Part shown: one piece after another, positions 8,436 to 18,653 of the stretch
Layout: each line of letters begins with the position of its first letter
How positions within the stretch are numbered: position 1 is the stretch's first letter
Source of the DNA: Curtobacterium flaccumfaciens
Lineage (GTDB): Bacteria; Actinomycetota; Actinomycetes; Actinomycetales; Microbacteriaceae
DNA length: 64,000 bases
NCBI RefSeq assembly: GCF_013359815.1
Contig: NZ_JABMCF010000036.1
Span: 124,001-188,000 of the forward strand
Direction: 5' to 3'
Translations under genes and position numbers: made by a program
Notes under the pieces: generated by a model
The model's input: the letters and a program-made list of their open reading frames with translations, nothing else
What the model was told of the DNA's origin: nothing
Database searches by the model: none

Positions 8436-8447
8436 GTCCGGTCGCCG

Positions 8448-8780
8448 CTACGGCGCGATGGGCGGGATCGCGCGCAGCTCGCCCCAGGCGAAGGAGCTCT
8501 CGGCGATGAAGTCCTGCAGGTCGTCGGCGAGGTCCTGGAGGAGTCCGGGCAGGTCGTCGACGTCCTCGACGAGGCTCCTCGTCCCCTGGGTCTCGCCCCC
8601 GATCTCCCAGACGACGCTCATCGAGCCGTCGATGAGTTCGTCCTCCTCGTGGTCGAGTTCCCAGTCCCCGTGCGGGCTCACCCAGAAGCGGGCTGAGCGG
8701 AACTCGTCCGGACGGAGCATCTGCGCTGCCACGGGTCGGAACGCGGCGAGCAGCTCGCCGACGGTCATCACGACGGTCAT
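8448..8780 (-). CDS. Conserved hypothetical protein
   Basis: The 110-residue product begins MTVVMTVGELLAAF and has an aspartate/glutamate-rich core (ELDHEEDELIDGS; LVEDVDDLPGLLQDLADDLQDF). I do not recognise a named family. It has no signal peptide or membrane segment. The ATG at 8780 is preferred because TACGAT lies 6 nt before it, fitting a leaderless transcript. It converges with ptsH across a hairpin and is divergent from xthA with only 52 bp between starts. Confidence 0.65.
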   Translation of the reverse strand: MTVVMTVGELLAAFRPVAAQMLRPDEFRSARFWVSPHGDWELDHEEDELIDGSMSVVWEIGGETQGTRSLVEDVDDLPGLLQDLADDLQDFIAESSFAWGELRAIPPIAP

Positions 8781-8832
8781 GGGCAGATCGTACGGCCGGG
8801 GGCTGTCGGCGCCCGCCGATAAGGTGTTCTGC

Positions 8833-10727
<1,895 letters not shown>

Positions 10728-10729
10728 CC

Positions 10730-11284
10730 GTGCAGCCCGTCACGCTCGAGTCCGCGCGGGTCCGGCTCGACCTGCCCACGCGCGCCGACACCGCGGCGAT
10801 CACCGAGGCCTGCCAGGACCCGGAGATCGTCCGGTGGACGACGGTGCCGACGCCGTACCGCGAGCAGGACGCCCGGACCTTCGTCGACGCCCTGGTCGGA
10901 CCGGGGTGGGCATCGGACCGCGAGTACACGTGGGCGATCCGACCGGCCGGTTCGACGTGGCTCGCGGGCATCATCAGCTACCGCACCGCCGGTCGTGACC
11001 TCGGGTTCTGGCTCGCACCGTCCGCGCGCGGTGCCGGACTCATGCACGACGCCGTCCGGCTCGTGGTCGACTGGGCGTTCGAGCAGGGCGCGCCGGACGT
11101 CTACTGGGAGTGCTACGAGGGCAACGCAGCGTCGGCAGCGGTCGCCCGTGCGGCCGGGTTCTCGTTCACGGGCCTCGGCGCAGCCCGGGTGCCGGACCGG
11201 GACGGCGGCCCGACCGCGGCGTGGACCGCACTGCGACGCGCCGACGGCACCCCAGCCTCCGAGCTCCCCTGGCCCGTCGCCTGA
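10730..11284 (+). CDS. GNAT family N-acetyltransferase (RimJ/RimL-like)
   Basis: The 184-residue protein starts at GTG 10730, 2 nt after the trpS stop. The opening ESARVRLDLPTRADTAAI and the core WAIRPAGSTWLAGIISYR, FWLAPSARGAGLMHDAV and YEGNAASAAVARAAGFSFTG follow the GNAT fold, with the acetyl-CoA loop at SARGAGLM. This subgroup acetylates N-termini of ribosomal or other proteins, or small molecules; the substrate cannot be assigned. Coupling to trpS may be only positional. Confidence 0.85.
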   Translation: MQPVTLESARVRLDLPTRADTAAITEACQDPEIVRWTTVPTPYREQDARTFVDALVGPGWASDREYTWAIRPAGSTWLAGIISYRTAGRDLGFWLAPSARGAGLMHDAVRLVVDWAFEQGAPDVYWECYEGNAASAAVARAAGFSFTGLGAARVPDRDGGPTAAWTALRRADGTPASELPWPVA

Positions 11285-11300
11285 ACGCGTTCACAACCGT

Positions 11301-11333
11301 GGTGACGTGTCACCCAACCACCGCCGGTAGGCT
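11301..11333 (+). promoter_or_regulatory. Palindromic operator and -10 box of ribD-ribA
   Basis: GGTGACGTGTCACC (11301-11314) is a perfect 14-bp palindrome covering the -35 region. TAGGCT (11328-11333) follows and ends 6 nt before the GTG start of ribD, so the mRNA is probably leaderless and the palindrome is placed to block RNA polymerase. The GTGA/TCAC half-sites recall BldD-type boxes, but the binding factor is unknown. No FMN riboswitch fits in the 55-bp gap. Confidence 0.5.
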
Positions 11334-11339
11334 CGGCCC

Positions 11340-12464
11340 GTGAGCGACACGGCACGACCCACCGAGGTCCGGGCGATGCGCCGCGGGCTCGAACTCGCGG
11401 CCCTCGGGCCCGTCGTCGGCGACCACGCCCGCGTCGGCGCCGTGATCCTCTCCCCCACCGGCGAGGTCCTCGCCGAGGGGTGGCACAAGGGCGCCGGCAC
11501 CCCGCACGCCGAGGTCGACGCGATGGCCAAGGTCGACCCGGCACTGCTGCGCGGCGCGACGGCGGTCGTCACCCTCGAACCCTGCAACCACGTCGGCCGC
11601 ACGGGGCCGTGCGCCGTGGCCCTGCTCGACGCCGGGATCGCCCGGGTCGTGTACGCGATCGACGACCCCGGAGCCGACGTGCACGGCGGCGCCGATCGAC
11701 TCCGTGCCGCCGGGGTCCAGGTCGTCTCCGGGGTCCTGGCCGACCAGGCCGAGGCGTTCCTCGAACGGTGGCTGCTCTCGGTCCGGCTCGGCCGACCGTG
11801 GGTCACCGTGAAGTGGGCGTCCAGCCTCGACGGGCGCGCCGCCGCTGCCGACGGCACGAGCAAGTGGATCACGGGCGCCGCCGCACGCCAGCACGTGCAC
11901 GAACAGCGCGCAGCCCACGACGCGATCCTCGTCGGCACCGGCACCGTCCTGGCCGACGACCCGAGCCTGACCGCGCGCGGGGACGCCGGCGAACTGCTCG
12001 CCGACCAGCCGCTCGCCGTGGTGCTCGGCGACCGCCCGGTGCCGGCCGACGCCGCCGTCCGGCGGCACCCGCGGGGGCTCGTCACCCTGCCCGGACACGA
12101 CCTGGCCACCTCGCTCGGTGCCCTGCGCGGGCACGGGGTGCACTCGGTGTTCGTCGAGGGTGGCCCCACGGTCGCCTCGGCGCTCATCGCCGCCGGACTC
12201 GTCGACGAGTACCTGGTGTACATCGCCCCGGTGCTGCTCGGCGGCCCCCGTGTCGCCCTCGACGACCTGGGGGTGGGAAGCATCTCCGACCGTCGGCGGT
12301 TGGACGTACTATCGACCACCAGCCTCGGCCCCGACCTGCTGGTCCGAGCCCGACCGCAGCATCCGCATCACCAGAACCAGCACCAGCACGACCGCCAGCA
12401 GCAGCACGACGCGACACCCGGGCTCGGGAACGACGGGCCCACGAACGACCGGAGCACCCCATGA
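11340..12464 (+). CDS. ribD: Riboflavin biosynthesis deaminase/reductase
   Basis: This bifunctional enzyme performs the second and third steps from GTP toward riboflavin. The deaminase domain has zinc ligands His56 (PHAEVDAM), Cys82 and Cys91 (LEPCNHVGRTGPC). The reductase domain has VKWASSLDGRAAA, DAILVGTGTVLADDPSLT and HSVFVEGGPTVASALI. The 374-residue product ends in an unusual tail of about 35 residues rich in His, Gln and Asn (from QHPHHQNQHQH), which is not part of either catalytic domain. GTG start at 11340. The stop overlaps the ribA start (ATGA). Confidence 0.93.
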   Translation: MSDTARPTEVRAMRRGLELAALGPVVGDHARVGAVILSPTGEVLAEGWHKGAGTPHAEVDAMAKVDPALLRGATAVVTLEPCNHVGRTGPCAVALLDAGIARVVYAIDDPGADVHGGADRLRAAGVQVVSGVLADQAEAFLERWLLSVRLGRPWVTVKWASSLDGRAAAADGTSKWITGAAARQHVHEQRAAHDAILVGTGTVLADDPSLTARGDAGELLADQPLAVVLGDRPVPADAAVRRHPRGLVTLPGHDLATSLGALRGHGVHSVFVEGGPTVASALIAAGLVDEYLVYIAPVLLGGPRVALDDLGVGSISDRRRLDVLSTTSLGPDLLVRARPQHPHHQNQHQHDRQQQHDATPGLGNDGPTNDRSTP

Positions 12465-13123
12465 CCGATGCGCTGACCTCCCCCACGCCGGGGAGCCCGG
12501 TCAAGTTCGAGGTGTCGACGAACGTGCCGACCACGCACGGCACCTTCCAGATGCGCGCCTACCGCGACCTCGTGACGAGCGCGGAGCACGTCGCGATCAT
12601 CGGCACCCTGCCCGACGGCTCGATGCCCACCGACGGCGCACTCGTCCGGGTGCACTCCGAGTGCCTGACCGGTGAGGCCTTCGGCTCGCTGAAGTGCGAG
12701 TGCGGCCCCCAGCTCGACGCCGCGCTCGACACGATCGCGGCCGAGGGCGGCGTGGTCATCTACCTGCGCGGGCAAGAGGGCCGCGGCATCGGCCTCATCA
12801 ACAAGCTCAAGGCCTACCGCCTGCAGGAGGACGGTCTCGACACCCTCGACGCCAACCTCGCGCTCGGCCTGCCCGCCGACTCCCGTGCCTACGGCGGCGC
12901 CGCGGGCATCCTCGCCGACCTCGGCATCACCCGGGTCCGGCTGCTGTCGAACAACCCGGAGAAGCGCCGCCAGCTCGAGGAGCACGGCATCACCGTCGAC
13001 TCCCTCGTGCCGCTCGTCGTCGGCATCTCGGCGCAGAACGCCGGGTACCTCGACACCAAGCGCGACCGGATGGGCCACCAGCTGCCCGAGCACCTCGAAG
13101 CGGGTGCCGGCGCGGGCGCCTGA
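12461..13123 (+). CDS. ribA: GTP cyclohydrolase II
   Basis: It opens GTP to give the first pyrimidine intermediate of riboflavin synthesis. The 220-residue protein is monofunctional: there is no RibB domain fused in front, unlike the RibBA proteins of many Gram-positives. Zinc ligands are Cys68, Cys79 and Cys81 (ECLTGEAFGSLKCECG). The GTP-binding and catalytic region reads YLRGQEGRGIGLINKLKAY. The ATG at 12461 overlaps the ribD stop by 4 nt. No ribE, ribB or ribH follows; the next gene is a transporter after 220 bp. Confidence 0.95.
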   Translation: MTDALTSPTPGSPVKFEVSTNVPTTHGTFQMRAYRDLVTSAEHVAIIGTLPDGSMPTDGALVRVHSECLTGEAFGSLKCECGPQLDAALDTIAAEGGVVIYLRGQEGRGIGLINKLKAYRLQEDGLDTLDANLALGLPADSRAYGGAAGILADLGITRVRLLSNNPEKRRQLEEHGITVDSLVPLVVGISAQNAGYLDTKRDRMGHQLPEHLEAGAGAGA

Positions 13124-13179
13124 GCGCGCGCAGGAGACGGACGCTGCGGCCAGCTGACTCTGGGCTGATTCGCAGGCAG

Positions 13180-13279
13180 ACGACATCTGTCGTATGATCG
13201 GGCTTCCGTCACAAGCGGTCCCCCCTCAACCGAACGCACCCGATCGGTGCCCGCGCCACCCCGCGCGAACCGATCGGTG
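13180..13279 (+). promoter_or_regulatory. Control region of the MHS transporter: palindrome, -10 box and direct repeats
   Basis: ACGACATCTGTCGT (13180-13193) is a perfect 14-bp palindrome that runs into TATGAT (13193-13198), a near-consensus -10 box. Downstream, CCGATCGGTG, itself containing the palindrome CCGATCGG, occurs at 13240-13249 and 13270-13279, exactly 30 bp apart. This suggests a repressor site over the promoter and a second pair of sites in the leader. The regulator is not identified. Confidence 0.5.
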
Positions 13280-13343
13280 TCCGCCGTTTCGGATCCTCGT
13301 GCTCTCCGCCGGGAGCACGCAGCACGGAAGACCTCGCCCTGTC

Positions 13344-14723
13344 ATGACCGCCGCCCCGGCACCCGCAACCCCCACCTCCGCTCCGGCACCCGCCGGCAAC
13401 CCGCGCTCCCGCGTCGTCATCGCGAGCCTCGTCGGCACGTCGATCGAGTTCTACGACTTCTACGTCTACGCGACCGCTGCGGTGCTCGTCTTCCCGACGC
13501 TGTTCTTCCCGAACGAGGACCCGACGGCCTCGCAGCTGTCGTCCTTCGTCACCTTCGCCCTGGCGTTCTTCGCCCGGCCGGTCGGGTCGATCATCTTCGG
13601 GCACTTCGGTGACCGGATCGGCCGCAAGACCACCCTCGTCGCGTCGCTGCTCGTGATGGGCACCGCCACGTTCCTGATCGGCTGCCTGCCGACGTTCGAC
13701 ACCATCGGGGTCTGGGCCCCGGTCCTGCTCGCCGTGATGCGCTTCGCCCAGGGCGTCGGGCTCGGCGGCGAGTGGTCCGGTGCCGCCCTGCTCGCGACCG
13801 AGAACGCGCCGAAGGGCAAGCGCGGCGTGTTCGGCTCGATGCCGCAGCTCGGTGCCCCGATCGGCTTCCTGCTCGCCAACGGCCTGTTCATCGCGATCAA
13901 CGCGGCGATGCCCGCCGGCGCCGACGGCACCCCGAACGCCGACTTCCAGGCGTGGGGCTGGCGCATCCCGTTCCTGCTCTCCGCCGTGCTCGTCATCATC
14001 GGTCTGTACGTGCGCTTCAAGCTCGTCGAGTCGCCGGTGTTCCGCGGCGTGCAGGAGTCGGGCACGGTCGCGAAGGTCCCGCTCGGTCGCGTGTTCCGCA
14101 CCTCGTGGCGGGCCGTCATCGTCGGCACGTTCGGCATGGTCGCCACGTACGTGCTCTTCTACTTCATGACGACGTTCACCCTGTCGTACGGCACGACCGG
14201 CTCCGAGGCCAGCGCACTCGTCCCGAAGGTCGGCCTCGGCTACACCCGTGGCGAGTTCCTGACCCTGCTCATGATCGGCGTCGTGTTCTTCGGCATCTTC
14301 ACGCCGATCGCGGGGCTGCTCGCCGACAAGTTCGGTCGCCGAAAGACCCTCATCCCGACCACGATCGGCATCGCGCTGTTCGGTCTGACGTTCCAGTTCT
14401 GGTTCGCGGCGTCGAGCGGCCCGATCACGGTGGTGACGTTCCTCATCGTCGGGCTCTCGCTGATGGGGCTGACGTTCGGTCCGATGGGGGCGCTGCTGCC
14501 CGAGCTGTTCCCGACGAACGTCCGGTACACCGGCTCGGCCATCGCGTACAACGTCGCGTCGATCCTCGGTGCGTCACTCGCCCCGACCATCGCGCTGGCG
14601 CTCTGGAAGCCGGACGGCGACATCTTCCTGGTCGGCCTGTACCTGACGATCGCCGCGGTCGTGACGCTGGTCGCGCTGCTCTTCGTGCGCGAGACGAAGT
14701 CGAAGGACATCGCCGACGCCTGA
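13344..14723 (+). CDS. MFS transporter, metabolite:H+ symporter (MHS) family
   Basis: The 459-residue membrane protein has about 12 hydrophobic segments after a Pro/Ala-rich N-terminus. MHS signatures are TSIEFYDFYVYATAA, HFGDRIGRKTTL, and RFAQGVGLGGEWSGAALL followed by ENAPKGKRG. The second-half repeat GLLADKFGRRKTLI is also clear. MHS proteins import dicarboxylates, osmolytes such as betaine or proline, or aromatic acids with protons; the substrate is not readable. The ATG at 13344 is the first plausible start before the conserved core. A 220-bp control region precedes it and a hairpin terminator follows. Confidence 0.92.
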   Translation: MTAAPAPATPTSAPAPAGNPRSRVVIASLVGTSIEFYDFYVYATAAVLVFPTLFFPNEDPTASQLSSFVTFALAFFARPVGSIIFGHFGDRIGRKTTLVASLLVMGTATFLIGCLPTFDTIGVWAPVLLAVMRFAQGVGLGGEWSGAALLATENAPKGKRGVFGSMPQLGAPIGFLLANGLFIAINAAMPAGADGTPNADFQAWGWRIPFLLSAVLVIIGLYVRFKLVESPVFRGVQESGTVAKVPLGRVFRTSWRAVIVGTFGMVATYVLFYFMTTFTLSYGTTGSEASALVPKVGLGYTRGEFLTLLMIGVVFFGIFTPIAGLLADKFGRRKTLIPTTIGIALFGLTFQFWFAASSGPITVVTFLIVGLSLMGLTFGPMGALLPELFPTNVRYTGSAIAYNVASILGASLAPTIALALWKPDGDIFLVGLYLTIAAVVTLVALLFVRETKSKDIADA

Positions 14724-14737
14724 TCGGCGACCACCTG

Positions 14738-14785
14738 ACGGACGGGAGGCCCGGTGCCAGCTGGCACCGGGCCTCCCGTTCGTCG
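14738..14785. terminator. Long GC-rich hairpin, family member 3
   Basis: A 48-nt inverted repeat with arms beginning GACGGACGGGAGGCCCGG and centre CAGCTG starts 15 bp after the stop of the MHS transporter gene. It is a sister of 8388-8435. Confidence 0.75.
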
Positions 14786-14846
14786 TGCGCGCGCCTCGCT
14801 CCCCGCGCAACACGCCGTCGTGTCAGCGGGACGCCGCCTGGCCGCC

Positions 14847-14874
14847 GAGACTCCGCCGAATTCGGCGGCGTCTC
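14847..14874. repeat. 28-bp near-perfect palindrome
   Basis: Arms GAGAC-CCGCCGAA and complement meet at GAATTC, with one mismatched pair (14852/14869). It lies in the 204-bp gap between the MHS terminator and the HTH gene, away from the operator pair. It could be a second terminator or a protein-binding site. Confidence 0.45.
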
Positions 14875-14940
14875 GCGCGCGTGGCGGCGTCGAACGAGGA
14901 CGCCGGCGTCTGCGCACCCGATGCAGCGCGGCGAGACGAC

Positions 14941-14984
14941 GTCAACGCAGGTTGACGGATGTCGGTGCGTCAATGTAGGTTGAC
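14941..14984 (+). promoter_or_regulatory. Double operator of the HTH-ABC operon
   Basis: GTCAACGCAGGTTGAC (14941-14956) and GTCAATGTAGGTTGAC (14969-14984) are direct copies 28 bp apart. Each is an inverted repeat of GTCAA and TTGAC. The second copy covers TAGGTT (14976-14981), the likely -10 box, which ends 7 nt before the ATG of the small HTH gene. The layout fits an autorepressor that blocks its own leaderless promoter. Confidence 0.65.
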
Positions 14985-14988
14985 AGGC

Positions 14989-15204
14989 ATGGACCGACCG
15001 ACCATCACGAGCCTCGCGGCCGGAGCGTCAGGGGACGACCCGTTCTCCGCCCTCGCCAACGTGCGGGAGCTGCGCCGTGAGCTCGACCGGACCGAAGAGC
15101 TCGCCGCGCGGCGTGCCCGCACCGCCGGCGCCTCGTGGCAGGAGATCGCGACGCTGCTCGGTGTCAGCCGACAGGCAGTGCACAAGAAGTACGGCAGAAA
15201 CTAG
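14989..15204 (+). CDS. Small helix-turn-helix DNA-binding protein
   Basis: The 71-residue product has a helical N-terminal half (FSALANVRELRRELDRTEELAAR) and a C-terminal HTH (GASWQEIATLLGVSRQAVHKKYG). It lacks any sensor domain. It begins right after a pair of palindromic operators and lies 7 bp upstream of an ABC exporter gene, so it most likely represses its own operon. The ATG at 14989 is chosen for the TAGGTT box 7 nt upstream. Similar mini-regulators are common in actinobacteria, but what triggers them is not readable here. Confidence 0.8.
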   Translation: MDRPTITSLAAGASGDDPFSALANVRELRRELDRTEELAARRARTAGASWQEIATLLGVSRQAVHKKYGRN

Positions 15205-15211
15205 GAACACG

Positions 15212-17065
15212 ATGAGCTTCCCCTTCGCACGCCCGAAGACCTCCGACGGCCCCCGCGCCACGTTCGGTCGCCTGCTGTCCTACCTGTTCGAGAACAAGCC
15301 CGCGATGGTCGTGATCATCGTGCTGAGCGTCCTCGGGGCGGGGGCCTCGCTCGCGCAGCCGCTCCTGGTCAACCAGGTCATCACCGCGGTGCAGCAGGGC
15401 AACACCCTCAGCACGCTCGTGTGGCTGCTGGTCGGGCTCGTCATCGTCGCGGGGGTGCTGAACGGCGTGCAGCACTTCCTGCTGCAGCGTGCGGGCGAGG
15501 GCGTCGTGCTCTCCACCCGCCGCAAGCTCATCGCCCGCATCCTCAACCTGCCGATCTCGGAGTTCGACACGCGGCGCACCGGCGACCTGGTGTCCCGCGT
15601 CGGCAGCGACACCACGCTCCTGCGGGCCGTCCTGACCCAGGGGCTGATCGAGTCGATCGGCGGCGCGCTCACGTTCATCGGCGCCATCATCGCGATGGCG
15701 ATCATCGACCCGCTGCTGCTCGGCATCGTGATCGTGATCGTCCTGATCGCGATCGTCGTCGTCGGCGGGCTGAGCCGTCGCATCCGGGTCGCCTCGAAGC
15801 GTGCGCAGGAGAAGGTCGGAGACCTCACCGCCGCGGTCGAACGCGGCATCGGTGCGGTCCGCACGATCCGTGCGGCCGGCGCCACCGCACGCGAGGTGCG
15901 CGAGGTCGACGGCCACGCGACCGAGGCCTACAAGCGGGGCCTCGACATCGCCAAGATGTCCGCGTTCGTCGTCCCCGTCGCGAGCATCGTCATGCAGGTC
16001 GCGTTCATCGCCGTCCTGGGCGTCGGCGGGGCACAGGTCGCGGCCGGCACCATCACCATCGCGACGCTCATCACGTTCATCCTGCTGCTCTTCATGATGA
16101 TCATGCCGCTCGGCCAGGCGATGGGCGCGGCCGTGGCGGTCGCCCAGGCGCTCGGCGCGCTCGGCCGGATCGAGGAGATCCTGCACCTGCCGACCGAGTC
16201 CCAGGACGACGAGTCGGTCCGGCCCGCCGCAGCGGTCGCCACCGACGACGCCATCGCGTTCGAGCACGTCTCGTTCCGGTACCGCGCCCAGGCGGACGCC
16301 TCGGGTGCCGACGGTGCGGTCGCGTCCGACCCCGCGGACCGCCCAGGAGGCCCGGATCGCGTCGACGACGAGCGCCCAGCTGACGACGTGGTGCTCCACG
16401 ACGTGTCGTTCCGGGTGCCGCGTGGGTCGCGCGTCGCACTCGTGGGTCCGTCCGGAGCCGGCAAGTCGACGACCCTGGCGCTCATCGAGCGGTTCTACGA
16501 CCCCACCGACGGCGTCATCCGCCTGGGTGGCATCGACGTCCGCGGCATGGACCGCGACGAGCTCCGTGCCCAGATCGGCTACGTCGAGCAGGACGCGCCG
16601 GTGCTCGCCGGCACGATCCGCGCCAACCTGCTGCTCGGGTCGCCGAACGCCACCGAGGACGACTGCGTCCGGGTGCTCGAGGCGGTCAACCTCGGCGAGG
16701 TCCTGCACCGCGATCCCCGCGGTCTCGACGCGCAGGTCGGTGAGGACGGCGTGATGCTCTCCGGTGGGGAACGGCAGCGCCTGGCCATCGCCCGCGCGCT
16801 GCTCGCCGCTCCCCCGATCCTGCTGCTCGACGAGTCGACGTCGTCACTCGACGGGGTCAACGAGCAGAAGATGCGGCTCGCGATCGACGCCGTCGCCGAG
16901 GACCGCACCCTGCTCGTGATCGCCCACCGGTTGTCGACGGTGGTCGACTCCGACGTGATCGTCGTGCTCGAGCACGGCCGCGTCGTCGGCAGCGGCACGC
17001 ACTCCGAGCTCGTCGAGTCGACGCCGCTCTACCGCGACCTGGCGAAGCACCAGCTGCTGGTGTGA
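15212..17065 (+). CDS. ABC transporter, fused permease and ATP-binding protein
   Basis: This 617-residue half-transporter has six membrane segments in its first 310 residues or so (for example MVVIIVLSVLGAGASL; ALTFIGAIIAMAIIDPLLLGIVIVIVLIAIVVV). The nucleotide-binding domain has Walker A GPSGAGKSTT, signature LSGGERQRLAIARALL, Walker B ILLLDESTSSLD and the switch His in VIAHRLS. An acidic insert of about 35 residues (from QADASGADGA) interrupts the start of the ATPase domain. It probably works as a homodimeric exporter of drugs, lipids or peptides. It is co-transcribed with the small HTH gene and ends at a clear terminator. Confidence 0.92.
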   Translation: MSFPFARPKTSDGPRATFGRLLSYLFENKPAMVVIIVLSVLGAGASLAQPLLVNQVITAVQQGNTLSTLVWLLVGLVIVAGVLNGVQHFLLQRAGEGVVLSTRRKLIARILNLPISEFDTRRTGDLVSRVGSDTTLLRAVLTQGLIESIGGALTFIGAIIAMAIIDPLLLGIVIVIVLIAIVVVGGLSRRIRVASKRAQEKVGDLTAAVERGIGAVRTIRAAGATAREVREVDGHATEAYKRGLDIAKMSAFVVPVASIVMQVAFIAVLGVGGAQVAAGTITIATLITFILLLFMMIMPLGQAMGAAVAVAQALGALGRIEEILHLPTESQDDESVRPAAAVATDDAIAFEHVSFRYRAQADASGADGAVASDPADRPGGPDRVDDERPADDVVLHDVSFRVPRGSRVALVGPSGAGKSTTLALIERFYDPTDGVIRLGGIDVRGMDRDELRAQIGYVEQDAPVLAGTIRANLLLGSPNATEDDCVRVLEAVNLGEVLHRDPRGLDAQVGEDGVMLSGGERQRLAIARALLAAPPILLLDESTSSLDGVNEQKMRLAIDAVAEDRTLLVIAHRLSTVVDSDVIVVLEHGRVVGSGTHSELVESTPLYRDLAKHQLLV

Positions 17066-17070
17066 GTGCC

Positions 17071-17099
17071 GGTACGGCCGCGAGTACCGCGGCCGTACC
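17071..17099 (+). terminator. Hairpin terminator of the ABC transporter gene
   Basis: A perfect 12-bp inverted repeat (GGTACGGCCGCG and complement) with loop AGTAC starts 5 nt after the stop codon. Between it and the convergent gene lies a short GGCTCT hexamer repeat (17121-17144). Confidence 0.7.
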
Positions 17100-17141
17100 G
17101 TCGATCCGGGCTCGGGGTCAGGCTCTGGCTCTGGCTCTGGC

Positions 17142-18653
17142 TCAGGCGGCGAAGGGGTCCGGCGTCAGCACGTAGACGGTCTCGAGGTACTCCTCGATGC
17201 CCTCGTGCGACCCCTCGCGGCCGAGGCCCGAGGACTTCACCCCGCCGAACGGGAACGCCGCGTTCGAGACGACGCCCGTGTTCAGCCCGAGCATGCCCGT
17301 CTCCAGGCGCTCGGCGAGCCGCTGACCACGCCGGAAGTCGGTCGTGAAGGCGTAGGCGATGAGCCCGTACTCGGTGTCGTTGGCGAGCCGGATCCCCTCG
17401 TCCTCGGTGTTGAAGCGCGTGACCGAGGCGACCGGTCCGAAGATCTCCGTCGTCATGATCTCCGAGCCGGGTTGCACGTCGTCGATCACGGTCGCCTCGT
17501 AGAAGGTGCCCGGGCGGTCGATCCGGTGGCCGCCGGTGACGAGCCGGGCACCGCGGCCGAGGGCGTCGTCGACGAGCGAGGCGGCCTTGTCCACGGCGCG
17601 GTCGTCGATGAGCGGTCCGAGCGTCGTGCCGTCCTCGGTGCCCCGGCCGACGCGCAGGGCGTCCACCTTCGCGGTGAGGGCCGCGACGAACGCGTCGGCG
17701 ATGCCGTCCTGCACGAAGAACCGGTTCGCGGCGGTGCAGGCCTCGCCCGTGTTGCGGAACTTCGCGAGCATCGCCGCGTCCACCGCCTCGTCGAGATCGG
17801 CGTCGTCGAACACGAGCAGCGGAGCGTTGCCGCCGAGCTCCATGCTCGTCTTGAGCACGTTGTCCGCCGCCTGCTTGAGGAGCGCCGAACCGACCGGGGT
17901 CGAACCGGTGAACGTCAGCTTGCGCAGGCGCGGGTCGGCGATGATCGGCTCCGACAGTCCCTTGGCGTCACTCGACGGGATCACGTTGAGCACGCCGTCC
18001 GGCAGCCCGGCACGGCGGAACAGCTCGACCAGGAACAGGGTCGTCAGCGGGGTGAGGTCGGCCGGCTTCGCGACCACCGTGCAGCCGGCGGCCAGGGCCG
18101 GGCCGATCTTCCGCGTCGCCATCGCGAGCGGGAAGTTCCACGGGGTGATCGCGTACACGGGGCCGACCGGACGCTTCAGCACGATCGCGCGGCCGGTGCC
18201 CTCGGGGTTCGTGCGGTAGTCGCCGGTGATGCGGACCGCTTCCTCCGAGAACCACCGCAGGAACTCGCCGCCGTAGACGACCTCACCGCGGGCCTCGACC
18301 AGGGGCTTGCCCATCTCGAGCGACATCAGGGCAGCGAGGTCGTCGGCGTGCTCGTGCACCAGGTCGAAGGCCCGGCGCAGGATGTCCGAGCGCGTGCGCG
18401 GGGCCGTCGCTGCCCACGACTCCTGCGCCGCGGCGGCTGCGTCGAGGGCGGCGATGCCGTCCTCGGGGGTGGCGTCGGCGACCTCGGCCAGGACGGCACC
18501 GGTCGACGGGTCGTGCACGGCGAAGGTGGACCCGCTCGACGAGGCGCGCCAGGTGCCGCCGATGAAGAGTCCGGTGGGGACGTTCTCGACGCGGACGTGC
18601 TCGTCGGCGACGGTGGTGGTGGTGGTGGTTTCGTTCGTGGTGGTGTCGGTCAC
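17142..18653 (-). CDS. gabD: NAD(P)-dependent succinate-semialdehyde dehydrogenase-like aldehyde dehydrogenase
   Basis: This 503-residue ALDH has the catalytic pair Glu272 (MELGGNAP) and Cys306 (NTGEACTAAN), the cofactor region ITPWNFPLAMATRKIGPALAAG and FTGSTPVG, and a C-terminus ending in PFGGVKSSGLGREGSHEGIEEYLETVY as in GabD enzymes. It would oxidise succinate semialdehyde to succinate; another aldehyde is possible. The N-terminus has a Thr-run (TNETTTTTTV). GTG start at 18653 with AGGAGG about 9 nt upstream, overlapping the nicotinamidase stop by 4 nt. No GABA transaminase is nearby. Confidence 0.85.
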   Translation of the reverse strand: MTDTTTNETTTTTTVADEHVRVENVPTGLFIGGTWRASSSGSTFAVHDPSTGAVLAEVADATPEDGIAALDAAAAAQESWAATAPRTRSDILRRAFDLVHEHADDLAALMSLEMGKPLVEARGEVVYGGEFLRWFSEEAVRITGDYRTNPEGTGRAIVLKRPVGPVYAITPWNFPLAMATRKIGPALAAGCTVVAKPADLTPLTTLFLVELFRRAGLPDGVLNVIPSSDAKGLSEPIIADPRLRKLTFTGSTPVGSALLKQAADNVLKTSMELGGNAPLLVFDDADLDEAVDAAMLAKFRNTGEACTAANRFFVQDGIADAFVAALTAKVDALRVGRGTEDGTTLGPLIDDRAVDKAASLVDDALGRGARLVTGGHRIDRPGTFYEATVIDDVQPGSEIMTTEIFGPVASVTRFNTEDEGIRLANDTEYGLIAYAFTTDFRRGQRLAERLETGMLGLNTGVVSNAAFPFGGVKSSGLGREGSHEGIEEYLETVYVLTPDPFAA

